Shown: piece by piece, positions 1 through 9,466 of the stretch
Position numbering within the stretch: the first letter of the stretch is position 1
Layout of the letters: the number at the start of each line of letters is the position of its first letter
Origin: Aequorivita sp.
GTDB lineage: Bacteria; Bacteroidota; Bacteroidia; Flavobacteriales; Flavobacteriaceae
DNA length: 64,000 nt
NCBI GenBank assembly: GCA_030690315.1
Contig: JAUYGY010000042.1
Span: 1 to 64,000, forward strand
Direction of reading: 5' to 3'
Position numbers and translations under genes: made by a program
Notes under the pieces: model-generated
What the model saw: the letters and a program-made list of their open reading frames with translations, nothing else
What the model was told of the DNA's origin: nothing
Database searches by the model: none

Positions 1-26
1 GATTACCCCACCATTTTTATTTTTAA

Positions 27-34
27 TACTTTTG
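27..34 (+). promoter_or_regulatory. Bacteroidota -7 box before the BNR protein gene
   Basis: TACTTTTG fits the Bacteroidota consensus TAnnTTTG. Transcription would start near base 41, leaving a leader of about 39 nt to the ATG at 80 but only about 12 nt to the ATG at 53. This modestly favours the later start. Confidence 0.5.
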
Positions 35-79
35 AGATTCTTGAATTAATAAATGTATAACTCCCTAAAAATTAACAAT

Positions 80-2569
80 ATGCGTTTTAAATTATTACTT
101 CTATTTACATTAATTTTTGGTTCCTTGTCCACTCAAGCACAGGAATATTTAAAAATGATCGATGCTGGCACATATAAGGTGCAGGAAATTATTGACAATG
201 CCGAAGCTTATTTTGCAAATAGAGACAAAGGACGTGGCACTGGCTACAAACAGTTTAAAAGATGGGAGTACAATGCTCTTCGTTTGGTAAAAGACAACGG
301 ATATTTGCCAACAACAGAAGAACGGTTAACTGAATTGGAACGTTGGAACGCCTATTTAAATGACACAGCGGCAAGCAGAGCAGTCCTTCCAGATAACTGG
401 GAAGAATTGGGGCCTTTGGAATGGAATGCTACATCAGGTTGGAATCCTGGGGTGGGTAGAATTACCGGCCTCGCCATTGAAGAAGGTAATATCAACAATA
501 TGATTATCGGAGCTAATACCGGTGGTGTGTGGAAAACCACAGACGCTGCACAGACTTGGACACCAATGAGTGATTATTTTTCCAATCTTTCTGTGTATTC
601 TGTAGCTATTGATCCAACCAATCCTGATATATACTTTTTCGGTTCTTCGAATGGAAAGATATTTAAATCAACCGATGCTGGCGCAACTTGGAATCTTTTG
701 GGAACAATAGGAAATAGTATAGTAAATAAAATTTTAATCAATCCCACAAATGCCAACATGATATTCGCAACTGCAGAAAATGTTGGAATTTATAGATCTA
801 TCGATGGTGGAATAAACTGGTCCGAGCCCGTAAATGATAGTAACGGTTATGATATTGAATTTAAACCAGGTGATCTTTCCACAGTTTATGCTTCCGGAAG
901 CGGATTTCATAAATCTACAGATGGAGGAGCTACATTTACAACAATTGGTGGTTTTACAACCGGTCCAAAAATGATTGGAGTTTCTGCAGACGATCCAAAT
1001 ATTGTTTATGTAGTGGAAGCTGCTGGCGGTAGATTCGGAGCACTTTATTCCTCAAATGATAGTGGTACAAGTTTTACAAAGCTAAATCACGGAGGCCTTA
1101 ACTTTTTTGGGTATAGCGTTACCGGAAACGATAACAATGGTCAAGCGCCACGCGATATGGGTATTGCAGTAAATCCAACCAATGCAGATGAAGTACACAT
1201 TGCAGGTATATTAACTTGGCGCTCTATGAATGCTGGAGTAAACTTTTCCATCACTTCAGATTGGATACCAGGAAATGCTTCATCACAAAATATTGGCTAT
1301 TGTCACGCCGATGTAGACGACCTTCAGTTTTATGGACCTATCTTGTTCGCAATAACCGATGGTGGAATATACAAGGCTGAAAACACAGGCACCATAAATG
1401 CAACTTATTACGAAGACCTTACCACAGGATTGGGAATACGCCAATTTTATAAAATTGGCGTTTCGCAAACTACTGACGTTGTAATTTCTGGCGGAGCTCA
1501 AGATAACGGAACTTCAGTTTACACTGCAGCCCTGCAATGGAGAGATTGGCTAGGAGCAGATGGTATGGAATCTTTTGTTGACAAAGACAACAGCAACATT
1601 TTATACGGAACCAGCCAGAATGGACAAATGTACCGTTCACAAAATGGAGGCAATACCCAAACTGGCATTAACGAACCTGGTAATGGCTCAGGAAATTGGG
1701 TAACCCCATTTGAGCAGGATCCAACCGAGGCAAATACAATTTATGTTGGGTATGACCATGTATATAAATCATCAAACTATGGAAGTACCTGGGTAAGCAT
1801 TTCACAGGATTTTATAAGTAATATAAATAATTTGAAAATTGCCCCTTCTAACAATCAAGTTATGTATGTTTCAAGAGGTCCAATTTTATATAAAACAGAA
1901 GATGCCGGCGCAACAGATTGGGTACAACAAACCTTTCCAGGAGGAACAATAAATTCAATTGCCATTCACCCCACAAACCCCAACAAAATAGCCGTAGCAG
2001 TTTCTGGAAATAGCCGTGTTTTAATTTCAGAAGATGGCGGAGCTACTTGGATAGATTACAAAAAAAATCTTCCAAACTTTAGTGCTTTGGCCATTGTTTG
2101 GGACAATAATGGGGAAGACGGGCTATATTTAGGAATGAATTATGGAATTTATTACATAGACAACACTTTCACAGATTGGCAACCATTCAGCAACCTTTTG
2201 CCGAACGTTATTGTGAATGAATTGGAAATTAACAACACAACCAATTTGCTTTATGCCGGAACCTACGGAAGAGGTCTTTGGGTTTCTCCATTGGTTGAAG
2301 GTACTGCAGGAGTGGATGACAGAATATCTGAAATTAACGTTACCATCTATCCAAATCCAGCAAGTTCTGAATTCACAATCGCACTGCCAAAAACAATGAA
2401 AGCGGAAATAAGAATTTTTGACATCACCGGAAAACTTCTTATTTATGAAGCCAATACATTAATTTCAAATAAACATACAGTTGATGTTTCATCACTTTCT
2501 TCGGGAACATATTTTGTTCGCCTTAATACGGAAGAAGGTACTGCAACAAAAAAACTTCTTATAAACTAA
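80..2569 (+). CDS. Secreted BNR/sortilin-like repeat protein with T9SS sorting domain
   Basis: The chosen ATG gives a clean signal peptide ([21 protein letters not shown]). An ATG 27 nt upstream would add a polar extension in front of it. The body holds repeated Asp-box/BNR-like units of the form S-x-D-x-G-x-T-W (for example [19 protein letters not shown]), which fold into beta-propellers as in sortilin/Vps10 and glycosyl-hydrolase BNR proteins. The last 80 residues form a type A T9SS sorting domain: a YPNP motif, a beta-sandwich with ITGK, then SGTYFVRL and a terminal KKLLIN. It is probably exported by Sec, then secreted or anchored at the surface by T9SS. The substrate is unknown and I see no catalytic signature. 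A strong terminator follows. Confidence 0.85.
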   Translation: MRFKLLLLFTLIFGSLSTQAQEYLKMIDAGTYKVQEIIDNAEAYFANRDKGRGTGYKQFKRWEYNALRLVKDNGYLPTTEERLTELERWNAYLNDTAASRAVLPDNWEELGPLEWNATSGWNPGVGRITGLAIEEGNINNMIIGANTGGVWKTTDAAQTWTPMSDYFSNLSVYSVAIDPTNPDIYFFGSSNGKIFKSTDAGATWNLLGTIGNSIVNKILINPTNANMIFATAENVGIYRSIDGGINWSEPVNDSNGYDIEFKPGDLSTVYASGSGFHKSTDGGATFTTIGGFTTGPKMIGVSADDPNIVYVVEAAGGRFGALYSSNDSGTSFTKLNHGGLNFFGYSVTGNDNNGQAPRDMGIAVNPTNADEVHIAGILTWRSMNAGVNFSITSDWIPGNASSQNIGYCHADVDDLQFYGPILFAITDGGIYKAENTGTINATYYEDLTTGLGIRQFYKIGVSQTTDVVISGGAQDNGTSVYTAALQWRDWLGADGMESFVDKDNSNILYGTSQNGQMYRSQNGGNTQTGINEPGNGSGNWVTPFEQDPTEANTIYVGYDHVYKSSNYGSTWVSISQDFISNINNLKIAPSNNQVMYVSRGPILYKTEDAGATDWVQQTFPGGTINSIAIHPTNPNKIAVAVSGNSRVLISEDGGATWIDYKKNLPNFSALAIVWDNNGEDGLYLGMNYGIYYIDNTFTDWQPFSNLLPNVIVNELEINNTTNLLYAGTYGRGLWVSPLVEGTAGVDDRISEINVTIYPNPASSEFTIALPKTMKAEIRIFDITGKLLIYEANTLISNKHTVDVSSLSSGTYFVRLNTEEGTATKKLLIN

Positions 2570-2588
2570 GAACTATTTCAAAAATAGG

Positions 2589-2622
2589 AATGCTTCAGGA
2601 AAAACATTTTTTCTGAAGCATT
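2589..2622 (+). terminator. Rho-independent terminator after the BNR protein gene
   Basis: The arms AATGCTTCAG and CTGAAGCATT are perfectly complementary, enclose a 14-nt AT-rich loop and are followed by a run of T. Confidence 0.85.
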
Positions 2623-2651
2623 TTTTTTATCTTGCCGGCAGGAATTATGCT

Positions 2652-3272
2652 ATGGAATTTTCTTCAAAACTACTTGAAAACGCAGTAAACGAAATGTCCC
2701 AACTCCCCGGAATTGGTAAGCGCACCGCCCTACGTTTAGTGCTTCATTTATTGAAACAGCCAAAAGAACAATCACAAAAATTAGCCGCTACTTTGGTTAA
2801 AATGCGCGACGAAATAATTTTTTGCGCCAACTGCCACAACATTAGCGATACCAATCTCTGCGAAATTTGCGCCAATCCCCGCCGCGATGAACAACTGGTC
2901 TGTGTTGTTGAAGATATCCGCGATGTAATGGCAATAGAAAATACCAGCCAATACCGTGGCCACTATCACGTTTTGGGGGGCAAAATTTCCCCAATGGACG
3001 GAATTGGTCCGGGAGATTTGACCATTTCTAGTTTAGTTGAAAAAGTGAAAATCGGAAATGTCCGGGAACTTATTTTTGCGCTCAGTTCTACGATGGAAGG
3101 CGATACCACCAATTTTTATATTTACAAACAGTTAGAACCTTTTCATATAACTATTACCACAATTGCCCGCGGAATTTCGGTGGGCGATGAACTTGAATAT
3201 GCCGATGAGGTTACATTGGGCCGAAGTATTTTGCACAGAATCCCCTTTGAATCATCTTTAAAAAGCTTGTAA
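2652..3272 (+). CDS. recR: Recombination mediator protein RecR
   Basis: RecR, with RecF and RecO, loads RecA at gaps in the RecFOR repair pathway. The 206 residues match the usual family length of about 200. Visible parts in order: a helix-hairpin-helix (LPGIGKRTA, residues 18-26), a four-cysteine zinc finger (C58, C61, C70, C73), then a Toprim domain starting at VCVVED around residue 83. The stop codon is one base before the TTG start of the next gene, so the two are probably co-transcribed and translationally coupled. No recF or recO is in the window. Confidence 0.97.
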   Translation: MEFSSKLLENAVNEMSQLPGIGKRTALRLVLHLLKQPKEQSQKLAATLVKMRDEIIFCANCHNISDTNLCEICANPRRDEQLVCVVEDIRDVMAIENTSQYRGHYHVLGGKISPMDGIGPGDLTISSLVEKVKIGNVRELIFALSSTMEGDTTNFYIYKQLEPFHITITTIARGISVGDELEYADEVTLGRSILHRIPFESSLKSL

Positions 3273-3273
3273 C

Positions 3274-4395
3274 TTGAAATTGTCTGTTGTAATCTTAAAT
3301 TATAATGTGCGCCATTTTTTGGAGCAATGCCTTCTTTCGGTACAAAAAGCTATCGAAAATTTGGACGCAGAAATTATTGTGATCGACAATGATTCCAAAG
3401 ACGATAGTTGCCAAATGGTCAAAACACTTTTTCCAACTGTAACTTTAATTGAAAATAAAGAAAATGTCGGGTTTAGCAAAGCCAACAACCAGGCTGTGGC
3501 CGTGGCACAAGGAGAGTATATATGTATTCTAAACCCAGATACAGCAGTTGCCGAAGATACTTTCAACCAAGCAATTGCATATTCAGAAAGCGTCGAAACC
3601 ATAGGAGCGTTGGGCGTTTATTTGATGGATGGCACAGGAAACTTTCTTCCAGAGAGCAAAAGAAATCTACCAACCCCAAAGGTTTCATTGATGAAGCTTA
3701 CCGGGTTTACAAAAAAATACTATTCAAACCACATTTCAGAAAAATCCCAAGGGGAAATTGATGTGTTGGTAGGAGCTTTTATGCTTTTGAAAAGAAGTAT
3801 TTACAACGAGGTTGGAGGTTTTGATGAAGACTATTTTATGTATGGCGAAGACATCGATCTTTCCTATAAAATAACGCAAGCAGGCTATAAAAACCATTAT
3901 TTGGGAAGAACAACGGTGCTTCATTACAAAGGCGAAAGCACCAAAAAAGACGATGCGTATTTTGAACGTTTTTACGGTGCGATGCAGATTTTTTACCGAA
4001 AACATTTCAACAGAAATTTTCTGCTTGAAAGTTCGGTTTCTGCGGGAGTTGCACTAGCTAAAAAAGCCCGAAAAATTTCTTCCGAAAAAAAAACAAAGCC
4101 AGTTCCAAAATTAGAAAGAAATTATTTTTTCACTGAAAACATTGAACTTCTCGAAACACTTTCAGCAAGTACAGCTACCGTTTTTCAAATGGTTTCAAAA
4201 AATATGCACTCACAAATTGTCCTTAAAAACAGCTTGTTTGTTTTTGACGTAGAATATATTTCCTATAAAGAAATCTTCAAATTGATGCAACAGCTAAAAG
4301 GCAACGGCAATTTTTTTCGCATTCGTCCGCCTGGCTGCAACTTTATAATTGGAAGCGACCAAAGTGATGAAAAGGGCGGGGTGGTTGTTTTTTAA
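3274..4395 (+). CDS. Family 2 glycosyltransferase (TTG start)
   Basis: A GT-A type glycosyltransferase of the WcaE/rhamnosyltransferase-like group that should move a sugar from a nucleotide donor to a cell-surface glycan. The N-terminus reads LSVVILNYNVRHFLEQCL, the usual GT2 beginning. IDNDSKDDS and the metal-binding region LNPDT follow, and FDEDYFMYGEDIDLSYK carries the acidic catalytic motif near residue 190. Starting at TTG is needed to keep the first beta strand, because no ATG lies close enough. The 100-residue C-terminal tail (from about residue 270) is lysine-rich and not recognised. The gene starts one base after recR. The acceptor is unknown. Confidence 0.88.
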   Translation: MKLSVVILNYNVRHFLEQCLLSVQKAIENLDAEIIVIDNDSKDDSCQMVKTLFPTVTLIENKENVGFSKANNQAVAVAQGEYICILNPDTAVAEDTFNQAIAYSESVETIGALGVYLMDGTGNFLPESKRNLPTPKVSLMKLTGFTKKYYSNHISEKSQGEIDVLVGAFMLLKRSIYNEVGGFDEDYFMYGEDIDLSYKITQAGYKNHYLGRTTVLHYKGESTKKDDAYFERFYGAMQIFYRKHFNRNFLLESSVSAGVALAKKARKISSEKKTKPVPKLERNYFFTENIELLETLSASTATVFQMVSKNMHSQIVLKNSLFVFDVEYISYKEIFKLMQQLKGNGNFFRIRPPGCNFIIGSDQSDEKGGVVVF

Positions 4396-4428
4396 GAAAT
4401 TTGAAACCTAAAACGAACAAATTTTAAC

Positions 4429-4437
4429 TAATTTTGC
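4429..4437 (+). promoter_or_regulatory. -7 box upstream of the E2 gene
   Basis: TAATTTTGC matches TAnnTTTG. It lies 72 bp before the E2 start codon, and a heptamer repeat array sits in between. Confidence 0.5.
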
Positions 4438-4468
4438 AAGGTTTTAAATGAAGCCACCGCGCTTTAAA

Positions 4469-4503
4469 AATCGTAAATCGTAAATCGACAATCGTACATC
4501 ATA
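4469..4503 (+). repeat. Heptamer tandem array (AATCGTA type), 5 units
   Basis: Five consecutive 7-bp units: AATCGTA, AATCGTA, AATCGAC, AATCGTA, CATCATA. The array ends five bases before the E2 start codon and fills the place where a ribosome binding site would lie. It belongs to a window-wide family with a strict 7-bp period. Confidence 0.85.
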
Positions 4504-4508
4504 ATGTT

Positions 4509-5834
4509 ATGGCAAAATTTGAATTGAAACTACCCAAAATGGGCGAAAGTGTTGCAGAAGCAACCCTAACCAACTGGCTAAAAGAAGTGGGCGATACCAT
4601 TGAGGCCGATGAAGCGGTACTCGAAATTGCGACCGATAAGGTTGATAGCGAGATACCCAGCGAGGTAGATGGCGTTTTGATTGAAAAACTTTTCAATGTG
4701 GATGATGTGGTGCAAGTGGGCCAAACCATAGCAATAATTGAAATTGCTGGCGGAAGCAACGGAACCGAGAAAACTGTTACAGAAAGTGCTCCTTCCCCTG
4801 AAATTGTTAAAGAAGTTGAAAAACAAGTTGAAACTGCGAAACAAGCAACACAGGCGCCAATTGAAAATAATGGAGATCGTTTTTATTCGCCATTAGTAAA
4901 AAATATTGCTGCTGCCGAAAATATATCACAAGCCGAACTTGATGGAATTTCCGGTACTGGAAAAGACGGTCGCGTAACCAAAAACGATATTTTGGGGTAT
5001 GTTGAAAATCGTTCTTCAGCAAAAACACAGTCACAGCAAGCCGTAGTTGAAACAAAAACTTCTGAAACCCCAAAACCACAAACCTCAGAACCGGCAAAAC
5101 CAAAAGCCGCAATTTCTGTAAGTGGTGAGGATGAAATTATTGAAATGACCAGAATGGGCAAACTCATTGCCCACCACATGGTTGAAAGCGTTCAAACATC
5201 GGCGCACGTGCAATCGTTTGTGGAGTGCGATGTTACCAATGTTTGGAACTGGAGAAATAAAGTAAAAAGCGCATTTGCAAAACGCGAAGGGGAAAATCTA
5301 ACTTTTACGCCAATATTTATGGAAGCCGTGGCCAAAGCGTTGAAAGATTTCCCAATGATGAATATTGCTGTTGACGGCAACAATATCATAAAACGAAAAA
5401 ATATAAATTTGGGAATGGCCGCTTCCTTGCCCGATGGAAATTTAATTGTACCCGTAATTAAAAACGCAGACCGATTGAATTTGTTGGGAATGAGCAAAGC
5501 CGTGAATGATCTTGCGAACCGCGCTCGCGAAAACAAATTGAAACCCGATGAAATTCAGGGCGGAACTTATACGGTTACAAACGTTGGTACTTTTGGAAGC
5601 ATAATGGGAACCCCAATTATTAACCAACCCCAAGTTGGCATCTTGGCGTTGGGTGCTATCAGAAAAGTGCCTGCAGTAATCGAAACTCCCGAAGGTGACT
5701 TTATTGGAATTCGTTTCAAAATGTTCCTTTCCCACAGTTATGATCACAGAGTTGTGAACGGTTCACTGGGCGGACAGTTCGTAAAGCGAGTGGCAGATTA
5801 TTTGGAAGCTTGGGACGTCAACACAGAAATTTAA
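4509..5834 (+). CDS. 2-oxoacid dehydrogenase complex E2 (dihydrolipoyl acyltransferase)
   Basis: E2 core enzyme of a 2-oxoacid dehydrogenase complex; it passes an acyl group from E1 to CoA through a swinging lipoyl arm. The order is classical: a lipoyl domain at residues 2-78 with the lipoylated lysine K44 (DKVDSEIPS), a linker, a peripheral E1/E3-binding domain near 127-166 (ending GRVTKNDIL), an Ala/Pro/Lys-rich linker, then the catalytic acyltransferase domain from about 210 with DHRVVNG (H413). The 441 residues fit the family. Homologues in this phylum are often labelled branched-chain (BkdB-like), but E1 and E3 are not in the window, so the substrate stays open. The gene is preceded by its own promoter and closed by a strong terminator, so it appears monocistronic. 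Confidence 0.92.
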   Translation: MAKFELKLPKMGESVAEATLTNWLKEVGDTIEADEAVLEIATDKVDSEIPSEVDGVLIEKLFNVDDVVQVGQTIAIIEIAGGSNGTEKTVTESAPSPEIVKEVEKQVETAKQATQAPIENNGDRFYSPLVKNIAAAENISQAELDGISGTGKDGRVTKNDILGYVENRSSAKTQSQQAVVETKTSETPKPQTSEPAKPKAAISVSGEDEIIEMTRMGKLIAHHMVESVQTSAHVQSFVECDVTNVWNWRNKVKSAFAKREGENLTFTPIFMEAVAKALKDFPMMNIAVDGNNIIKRKNINLGMAASLPDGNLIVPVIKNADRLNLLGMSKAVNDLANRARENKLKPDEIQGGTYTVTNVGTFGSIMGTPIINQPQVGILALGAIRKVPAVIETPEGDFIGIRFKMFLSHSYDHRVVNGSLGGQFVKRVADYLEAWDVNTEI

Positions 5835-5853
5835 TTTTAAAATAATAGTATTT

Positions 5854-5885
5854 AAAAGGGGATTTTGAATTCAAAATCCCCTTTT
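5854..5885. terminator. Perfect 32-bp palindromic terminator
   Basis: The 16-bp arms, beginning AAAAGGGGATTTTGAA, are perfectly complementary and leave no unpaired bases beyond the hairpin turn. A run of C/T follows on the plus strand. It ends the E2 transcript. Confidence 0.85.
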
Positions 5886-5921
5886 CTTTTTTATAAATCG
5901 TTTCAAAACTTCAATAAAAAG

Positions 5922-5930
5922 TATCTTTGC
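5922..5930 (+). promoter_or_regulatory. -7 box for the exonuclease gene
   Basis: TATCTTTGC is an exact TAnnTTTGC match 16 bp before the start codon, so the leader would be about 10 nt. Confidence 0.6.
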
Positions 5931-5946
5931 CCCACAAAACAAAACA

Positions 5947-6720
5947 ATGGAACTCAACCTAAAAAAACCAATCTGTTTCTTCGATCTTGAAACCACAGGA
6001 ATCAATGTTGCGAAAGACCGAATTGTGGAAATAGCAATATTAAAAGTATTCCCAAACGGAAACAAGGAAAGCCATACATGGCGCGTTAATCCTGAAATGC
6101 CTATTCCCGCTGAATCTTCCAATATACACGGAATTACTGACGAAATGGTTGCCAATGAACCCACTTTTAAGGAACTGGCCCAAAAAGTTTATGCTTTAAT
6201 AAAAGATAGTGACTTGGGTGGATTCAATTCAAACCGGTTCGATATTCCTTTATTGGCTGAAGAATTGCTTCGGGCCGAAATAGATTTTGATATGAAAAAA
6301 GCGCTTTCTGTGGACGTACAAACTATTTTTCACAAAATGGAAAAGCGAACGTTGGAGGCAGCTTATAAATTTTATTGCGAAAAAGATTTAAAAGATGCGC
6401 ATAGTGCCGCGGCTGATACCAATGCCACTTATGAGGTTTTAAAAGCACAGCTGGAAAAATATAACGAACTTGAAAATGATGTAACTTTTTTGGCAGATTT
6501 CAGCTCGCATAGGGACCATGCTGATTTTGCTGGTTTTATCAGTTATAACGATGATGGCGTTGAGGTGTTTTCTTTCGGAAAATACAAGGGCAGTTTGGTT
6601 ACCGAAATCATGGAAAAAGATTCCGGATACTTCGGTTGGTTGCTGAATGCAGATTTTCCGCTGTACACAAAAAAGGTTCTCACCAGAATCCGGCTTCAAA
6701 AGTTGAACACGAAATTTTAA
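5947..6720 (+). CDS. DnaQ-like DEDDh 3'-5' exonuclease with ExoX-type C-terminal domain
   Basis: A proofreading-type exonuclease that removes nucleotides from 3' ends. The DEDDh residues are visible: D13 and E15 in FDLETTG, an aspartate in the FNSNRFDIPLL segment, and the HSAAAD pair around residue 151. The C-terminal 60 residues (FGKYKGSLVTEI...YFGWLL) resemble the C-terminal domain of exodeoxyribonuclease X and the free-standing DUF3820 protein found at 52677-52907. It is too short to be a DNA polymerase III subunit fusion. It has its own promoter and may start an operon with the FAH, Hpt and CinA genes downstream, which are separated by 7 bases or fewer. The substrate (DNA or RNA) is unknown. 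Confidence 0.9.
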   Translation: MELNLKKPICFFDLETTGINVAKDRIVEIAILKVFPNGNKESHTWRVNPEMPIPAESSNIHGITDEMVANEPTFKELAQKVYALIKDSDLGGFNSNRFDIPLLAEELLRAEIDFDMKKALSVDVQTIFHKMEKRTLEAAYKFYCEKDLKDAHSAAADTNATYEVLKAQLEKYNELENDVTFLADFSSHRDHADFAGFISYNDDGVEVFSFGKYKGSLVTEIMEKDSGYFGWLLNADFPLYTKKVLTRIRLQKLNTKF

Positions 6721-6727
6721 TTGCAAA

Positions 6728-7339
6728 ATGAAAATAATCTGCATCGGTCGAAATTATGCCGACCATATAAAGGAACTGGACAACGTTAAGCCTACTGAGC
6801 CAATCATTTTTTTAAAACCGGACACCGCCGTATTATTGAAGAAGCAACCGTTTTTTATTCCAGAATTTTCAAATGATGTTCACCACGAGGTGGAATTGTT
6901 GGTTCGAATAAATAAAATTGGAAAGCATATTGACCAAAAATTCGCACATAAATATTATGACGAAATTGGTTTGGGAATTGACTTTACTGCTAGGGATTTA
7001 CAAACAAAATTGAAACAGGAAGGTTTGCCTTGGGAAAAGGCAAAATCGTTTGATGGTTCCGCAGTTATAGGAAATTTTTTAAAAAAAGAGGTCTTTGAGG
7101 ATATGAATAATATAGATTTTAGCTTAAAAAAGAATGGAAAAGCCGTTCAAAACGGCAATTCTATGTTAATGATGTGGAAAATTGATGCTTTAATCGAATA
7201 TATTTCAAAATATTTTACACTGAAAATTGGAGACATTATCTTTACAGGAACTCCCGCAGGTGTTGGTAGCGTTAAAGCTGATGATATTTTGACGGGATTT
7301 ATTGGTGAAAATGAAATGTTTTCCATAAAAGTAAAATGA
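6728..7339 (+). CDS. Fumarylacetoacetate hydrolase (FAH) family protein
   Basis: Members of this family hydrolyse or decarboxylate small 2-oxo compounds (fumarylpyruvate, acylpyruvates, oxaloacetate) with a divalent metal. The 203-residue protein begins directly with the catalytic fold (KIICIGRNYADHIKEL). The metal ligands are visible in HHEVELLV (two glutamates near residues 54-56) and in GIDFTARDLQ. TGTPAGVG near the C-terminus is the usual family signature. It is the short single-domain form, like human FAHD1. The start is 8 nt after the exonuclease stop, and the gene ends two bases before the Hpt gene, so it sits inside an operon. The substrate cannot be read from sequence. Confidence 0.9.
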   Translation: MKIICIGRNYADHIKELDNVKPTEPIIFLKPDTAVLLKKQPFFIPEFSNDVHHEVELLVRINKIGKHIDQKFAHKYYDEIGLGIDFTARDLQTKLKQEGLPWEKAKSFDGSAVIGNFLKKEVFEDMNNIDFSLKKNGKAVQNGNSMLMMWKIDALIEYISKYFTLKIGDIIFTGTPAGVGSVKADDILTGFIGENEMFSIKVK

Positions 7340-7340
7340 A

Positions 7341-7682
7341 ATGACAAAATATTATGCAAAAGAAAATCTGAGCGAAATCGCTGATGGAGACCAAGATTTT
7401 TTACAAATACTGGCACAAACTTTTTTAGAGGAAATCCCACCGGATCTGCGTTCCATGGAAGAAGCCATTGAAAATGAAAATAAGGAATTGGCCTATCAAT
7501 TTGCCCATAAAATGAAACCAAATATAGAAATGTTCGGTATAGATGCACTAAAGGATATTACCAGTATTGAAGCCTGGTCCAAAACATCCAAAAACAAAAT
7601 TTCGGTTCTTCCCCACTTGGAAAATGTGGTGGTAGTGTTGAACCACGCGTTTGCTGAGCTGAAAGAAGATTTCCAATTATAA
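7341..7682 (+). CDS. Hpt-domain histidine phosphotransfer protein
   Basis: A small helical phosphotransfer domain that should relay phosphate between a hybrid kinase and a response regulator. The motif AYQFAHKMKPN carries the candidate phospho-histidine H56. The canonical motif is AHxLKG, so the lysine after the histidine is shifted but present. The protein is 113 residues, one Hpt domain with nothing else. No hybrid kinase is adjacent, so partners are encoded elsewhere. It lies between the FAH and CinA genes with gaps of one base on each side, a tight but functionally unexplained arrangement. Confidence 0.8.
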   Translation: MTKYYAKENLSEIADGDQDFLQILAQTFLEEIPPDLRSMEEAIENENKELAYQFAHKMKPNIEMFGIDALKDITSIEAWSKTSKNKISVLPHLENVVVVLNHAFAELKEDFQL

Positions 7683-7683
7683 A

Positions 7684-8931
7684 ATGCTTGCAGAAATTAT
7701 TACCATAGGCGATGAGATTCTCATCGGTCAAATTATTGATACCAATTCAGCTTATATTTCAAAAGAGCTAAACAAAATAGGGGTAAAGGTTTACCAAATT
7801 ACCTCTGTTCAAGATGATCGAGCCCATATTTTGCAGGCTTTCGAAGATGCAAAAAAACATGCCGATTTAATTATTGTTACCGGCGGTTTGGGCCCCACGA
7901 AAGACGACATTACAAAACAGACTTTCTGCGATTTCTTTGAAGATACTTTGGTTGAAGACCAAAATGTTGTGGATAATGTAAAGCAACTTTTCAAAAAATA
8001 TCAACTCAATAAACCTTTGCCTGCAAATTTTTTGCAAGCTATGGTTCCATCAAAAGCAACTATTTTAACCAATCTTTACGGAACCGCACCCGGAATGTGG
8101 ATGGAGAAAGACAATACAGTTTTTATTTCCCTACCTGGCGTTCCTTATGAAATGCAACATTTGTTGCAAGATGAGGTTTTGCCCAGAGTAATAAAACGTT
8201 TCAAAAGACCTTTCATCTATCACAAAACACTTTTAACTTACGGTTTGGGCGAGAGTGCCATTGCCGAAAGAATTACCGATTGGGAAAACGAGTTACCTCA
8301 AAACATTAAACTGGCCTATTTGCCTTCTTTGGGAAAAGTTCGTTTGCGGTTGTCATCCAGCAATATTGATGAGAATGTTTTAAAGGAAAGTATAGATTCC
8401 CGTATGGAAGTTTTAAGTGGAATGCTTTCCGAGATTGCAATTGGCTTTGAAGACGAAACGAGCATTGTTGGCAGAATTGCACATATTCTCAATCAAAAGA
8501 ATGAAACCTTAAGCCTTGCTGAAAGTTGCTCGGGAGGAGCAATAGCTGAGCATATTACTGCTGAAGCTGGTGCTTCTTCTTTTTTTATGGGAAGTATTGT
8601 TCCTTATAAAACGGAGCTAAAAACGAAAATACTAGGCGTACCTGCTTCACTGATAAAGAAGTATTCTGTGGTGAGTATTGAAGTTGCTGAAAGCATGGCA
8701 GCCAATTGTTGTAAACTTTTCAATACCGATTTTGCCATTGCAACCACGGGAATTGCAGGGCCAACAAAAGGTGATGGGGAAGATGAGGTGGGAACGGTAT
8801 GTATTGCCATTGCATCCCCGACAGGAATTGTTTCGGAAAAATTTGGCTTTGGAAACGATAGATATCGCGTTATAGAAAAGACTATAACCAAAGCTTTGGA
8901 AATGCTCCTGAAAGAAATTTCAAAAAACTGA
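7684..8931 (+). CDS. cinA: CinA-family protein (nicotinamide-nucleotide amidohydrolase)
   Basis: CinA couples an N-terminal MoCF/COG1058 domain (ADP-ribose pyrophosphatase activity is reported for some members) to a C-terminal PncC domain that deamidates NMN in pyridine nucleotide recycling. The N-terminal domain begins AEIITIGDEILIGQIIDTNS and holds VTGGLGPTKDDIT near residue 62. The C-terminal domain from about residue 260 shows LAESCSGGAIAE and ATTGIAGPTKG. At 415 residues it is the full two-domain form. It is the last gene of the exonuclease-FAH-Hpt-CinA run, because a new promoter follows before rpmB. Confidence 0.93.
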   Translation: MLAEIITIGDEILIGQIIDTNSAYISKELNKIGVKVYQITSVQDDRAHILQAFEDAKKHADLIIVTGGLGPTKDDITKQTFCDFFEDTLVEDQNVVDNVKQLFKKYQLNKPLPANFLQAMVPSKATILTNLYGTAPGMWMEKDNTVFISLPGVPYEMQHLLQDEVLPRVIKRFKRPFIYHKTLLTYGLGESAIAERITDWENELPQNIKLAYLPSLGKVRLRLSSSNIDENVLKESIDSRMEVLSGMLSEIAIGFEDETSIVGRIAHILNQKNETLSLAESCSGGAIAEHITAEAGASSFFMGSIVPYKTELKTKILGVPASLIKKYSVVSIEVAESMAANCCKLFNTDFAIATTGIAGPTKGDGEDEVGTVCIAIASPTGIVSEKFGFGNDRYRVIEKTITKALEMLLKEISKN

Positions 8932-8964
8932 TTTTCTTTTGTTGTACATCACAAAAGAATTACT

Positions 8965-8973
8965 TAAATTTGC
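8965..8973 (+). promoter_or_regulatory. Promoter of the ribosomal protein cluster
   Basis: TAAATTTGC is an exact TAnnTTTGC -7 box. A TTG at 8942-8944 lies 20 bp upstream, close to the usual -33 spacing. Confidence 0.65.
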
Positions 8974-9008
8974 ACCCTGTTTTAAAATAACTTAAAAAAG
9001 TTAAGGAA

Positions 9009-9248
9009 ATGTCAAGAGTTTGTGAACTTACCGGAAAGAAAGCGATGGTTGGAAATAACGTGTCGCACGCGATGAACAAAACCAAACGTAAGTTTGATGT
9101 AAATTTGCTTAAAAAGCGTTTTTATATCCCAGAAGAAGACAAGTGGGTAACCCTTCGTGTTTCTGCTTCGGCAATAAAAAACATCAATAAAAAAGGTATT
9201 TCTGCGGTTATGAAAGAGGCTCGCGAAAAAGGCTTTTTAACTAAATAA
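9009..9248 (+). CDS. rpmB: 50S ribosomal protein bL28
   Basis: Structural protein of the large ribosomal subunit. It begins MSRVCELTGKKAMVGNNVSHAMNKTK, the standard bL28 N-terminus. The single Cys in CELTGK shows it is not the four-cysteine zinc form. At 79 residues it has the usual length. It is first in the cluster rpmB-rpmG-DUF4295, conserved in this phylum, and lies 35 bp after a good -7 box. Confidence 0.97.
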   Translation: MSRVCELTGKKAMVGNNVSHAMNKTKRKFDVNLLKKRFYIPEEDKWVTLRVSASAIKNINKKGISAVMKEAREKGFLTK

Positions 9249-9275
9249 TTGCAATAATCAATAAAGTCTGTTACA

Positions 9276-9458
9276 ATGGCTAAAAAAGGAAATAGAGTAC
9301 AAGTAATTTTGGAGTGCACAGAGCACAAGGAGTCTGGTCAAGCAGGAACTTCACGTTACATCACTACCAAAAACAAAAAGAACACCCCGGACAGAATGGA
9401 GTTGAAAAAATTCAACCCTATCCTGAAGAAAATGACCGCTCATAAAGAGATTAAATAA
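9276..9458 (+). CDS. rpmG: 50S ribosomal protein bL33
   Basis: Large-subunit protein near the E site. The 60 residues start [18 protein letters not shown] and end [11 protein letters not shown], typical for bL33. Only one cysteine is present, so it is the zinc-free (C-) form. It sits 27 bp after rpmB and 8 bp before the DUF4295 gene, clearly co-transcribed. Confidence 0.96.
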   Translation: MAKKGNRVQVILECTEHKESGQAGTSRYITTKNKKNTPDRMELKKFNPILKKMTAHKEIK

Positions 9459-9466
9459 TATAAGCC

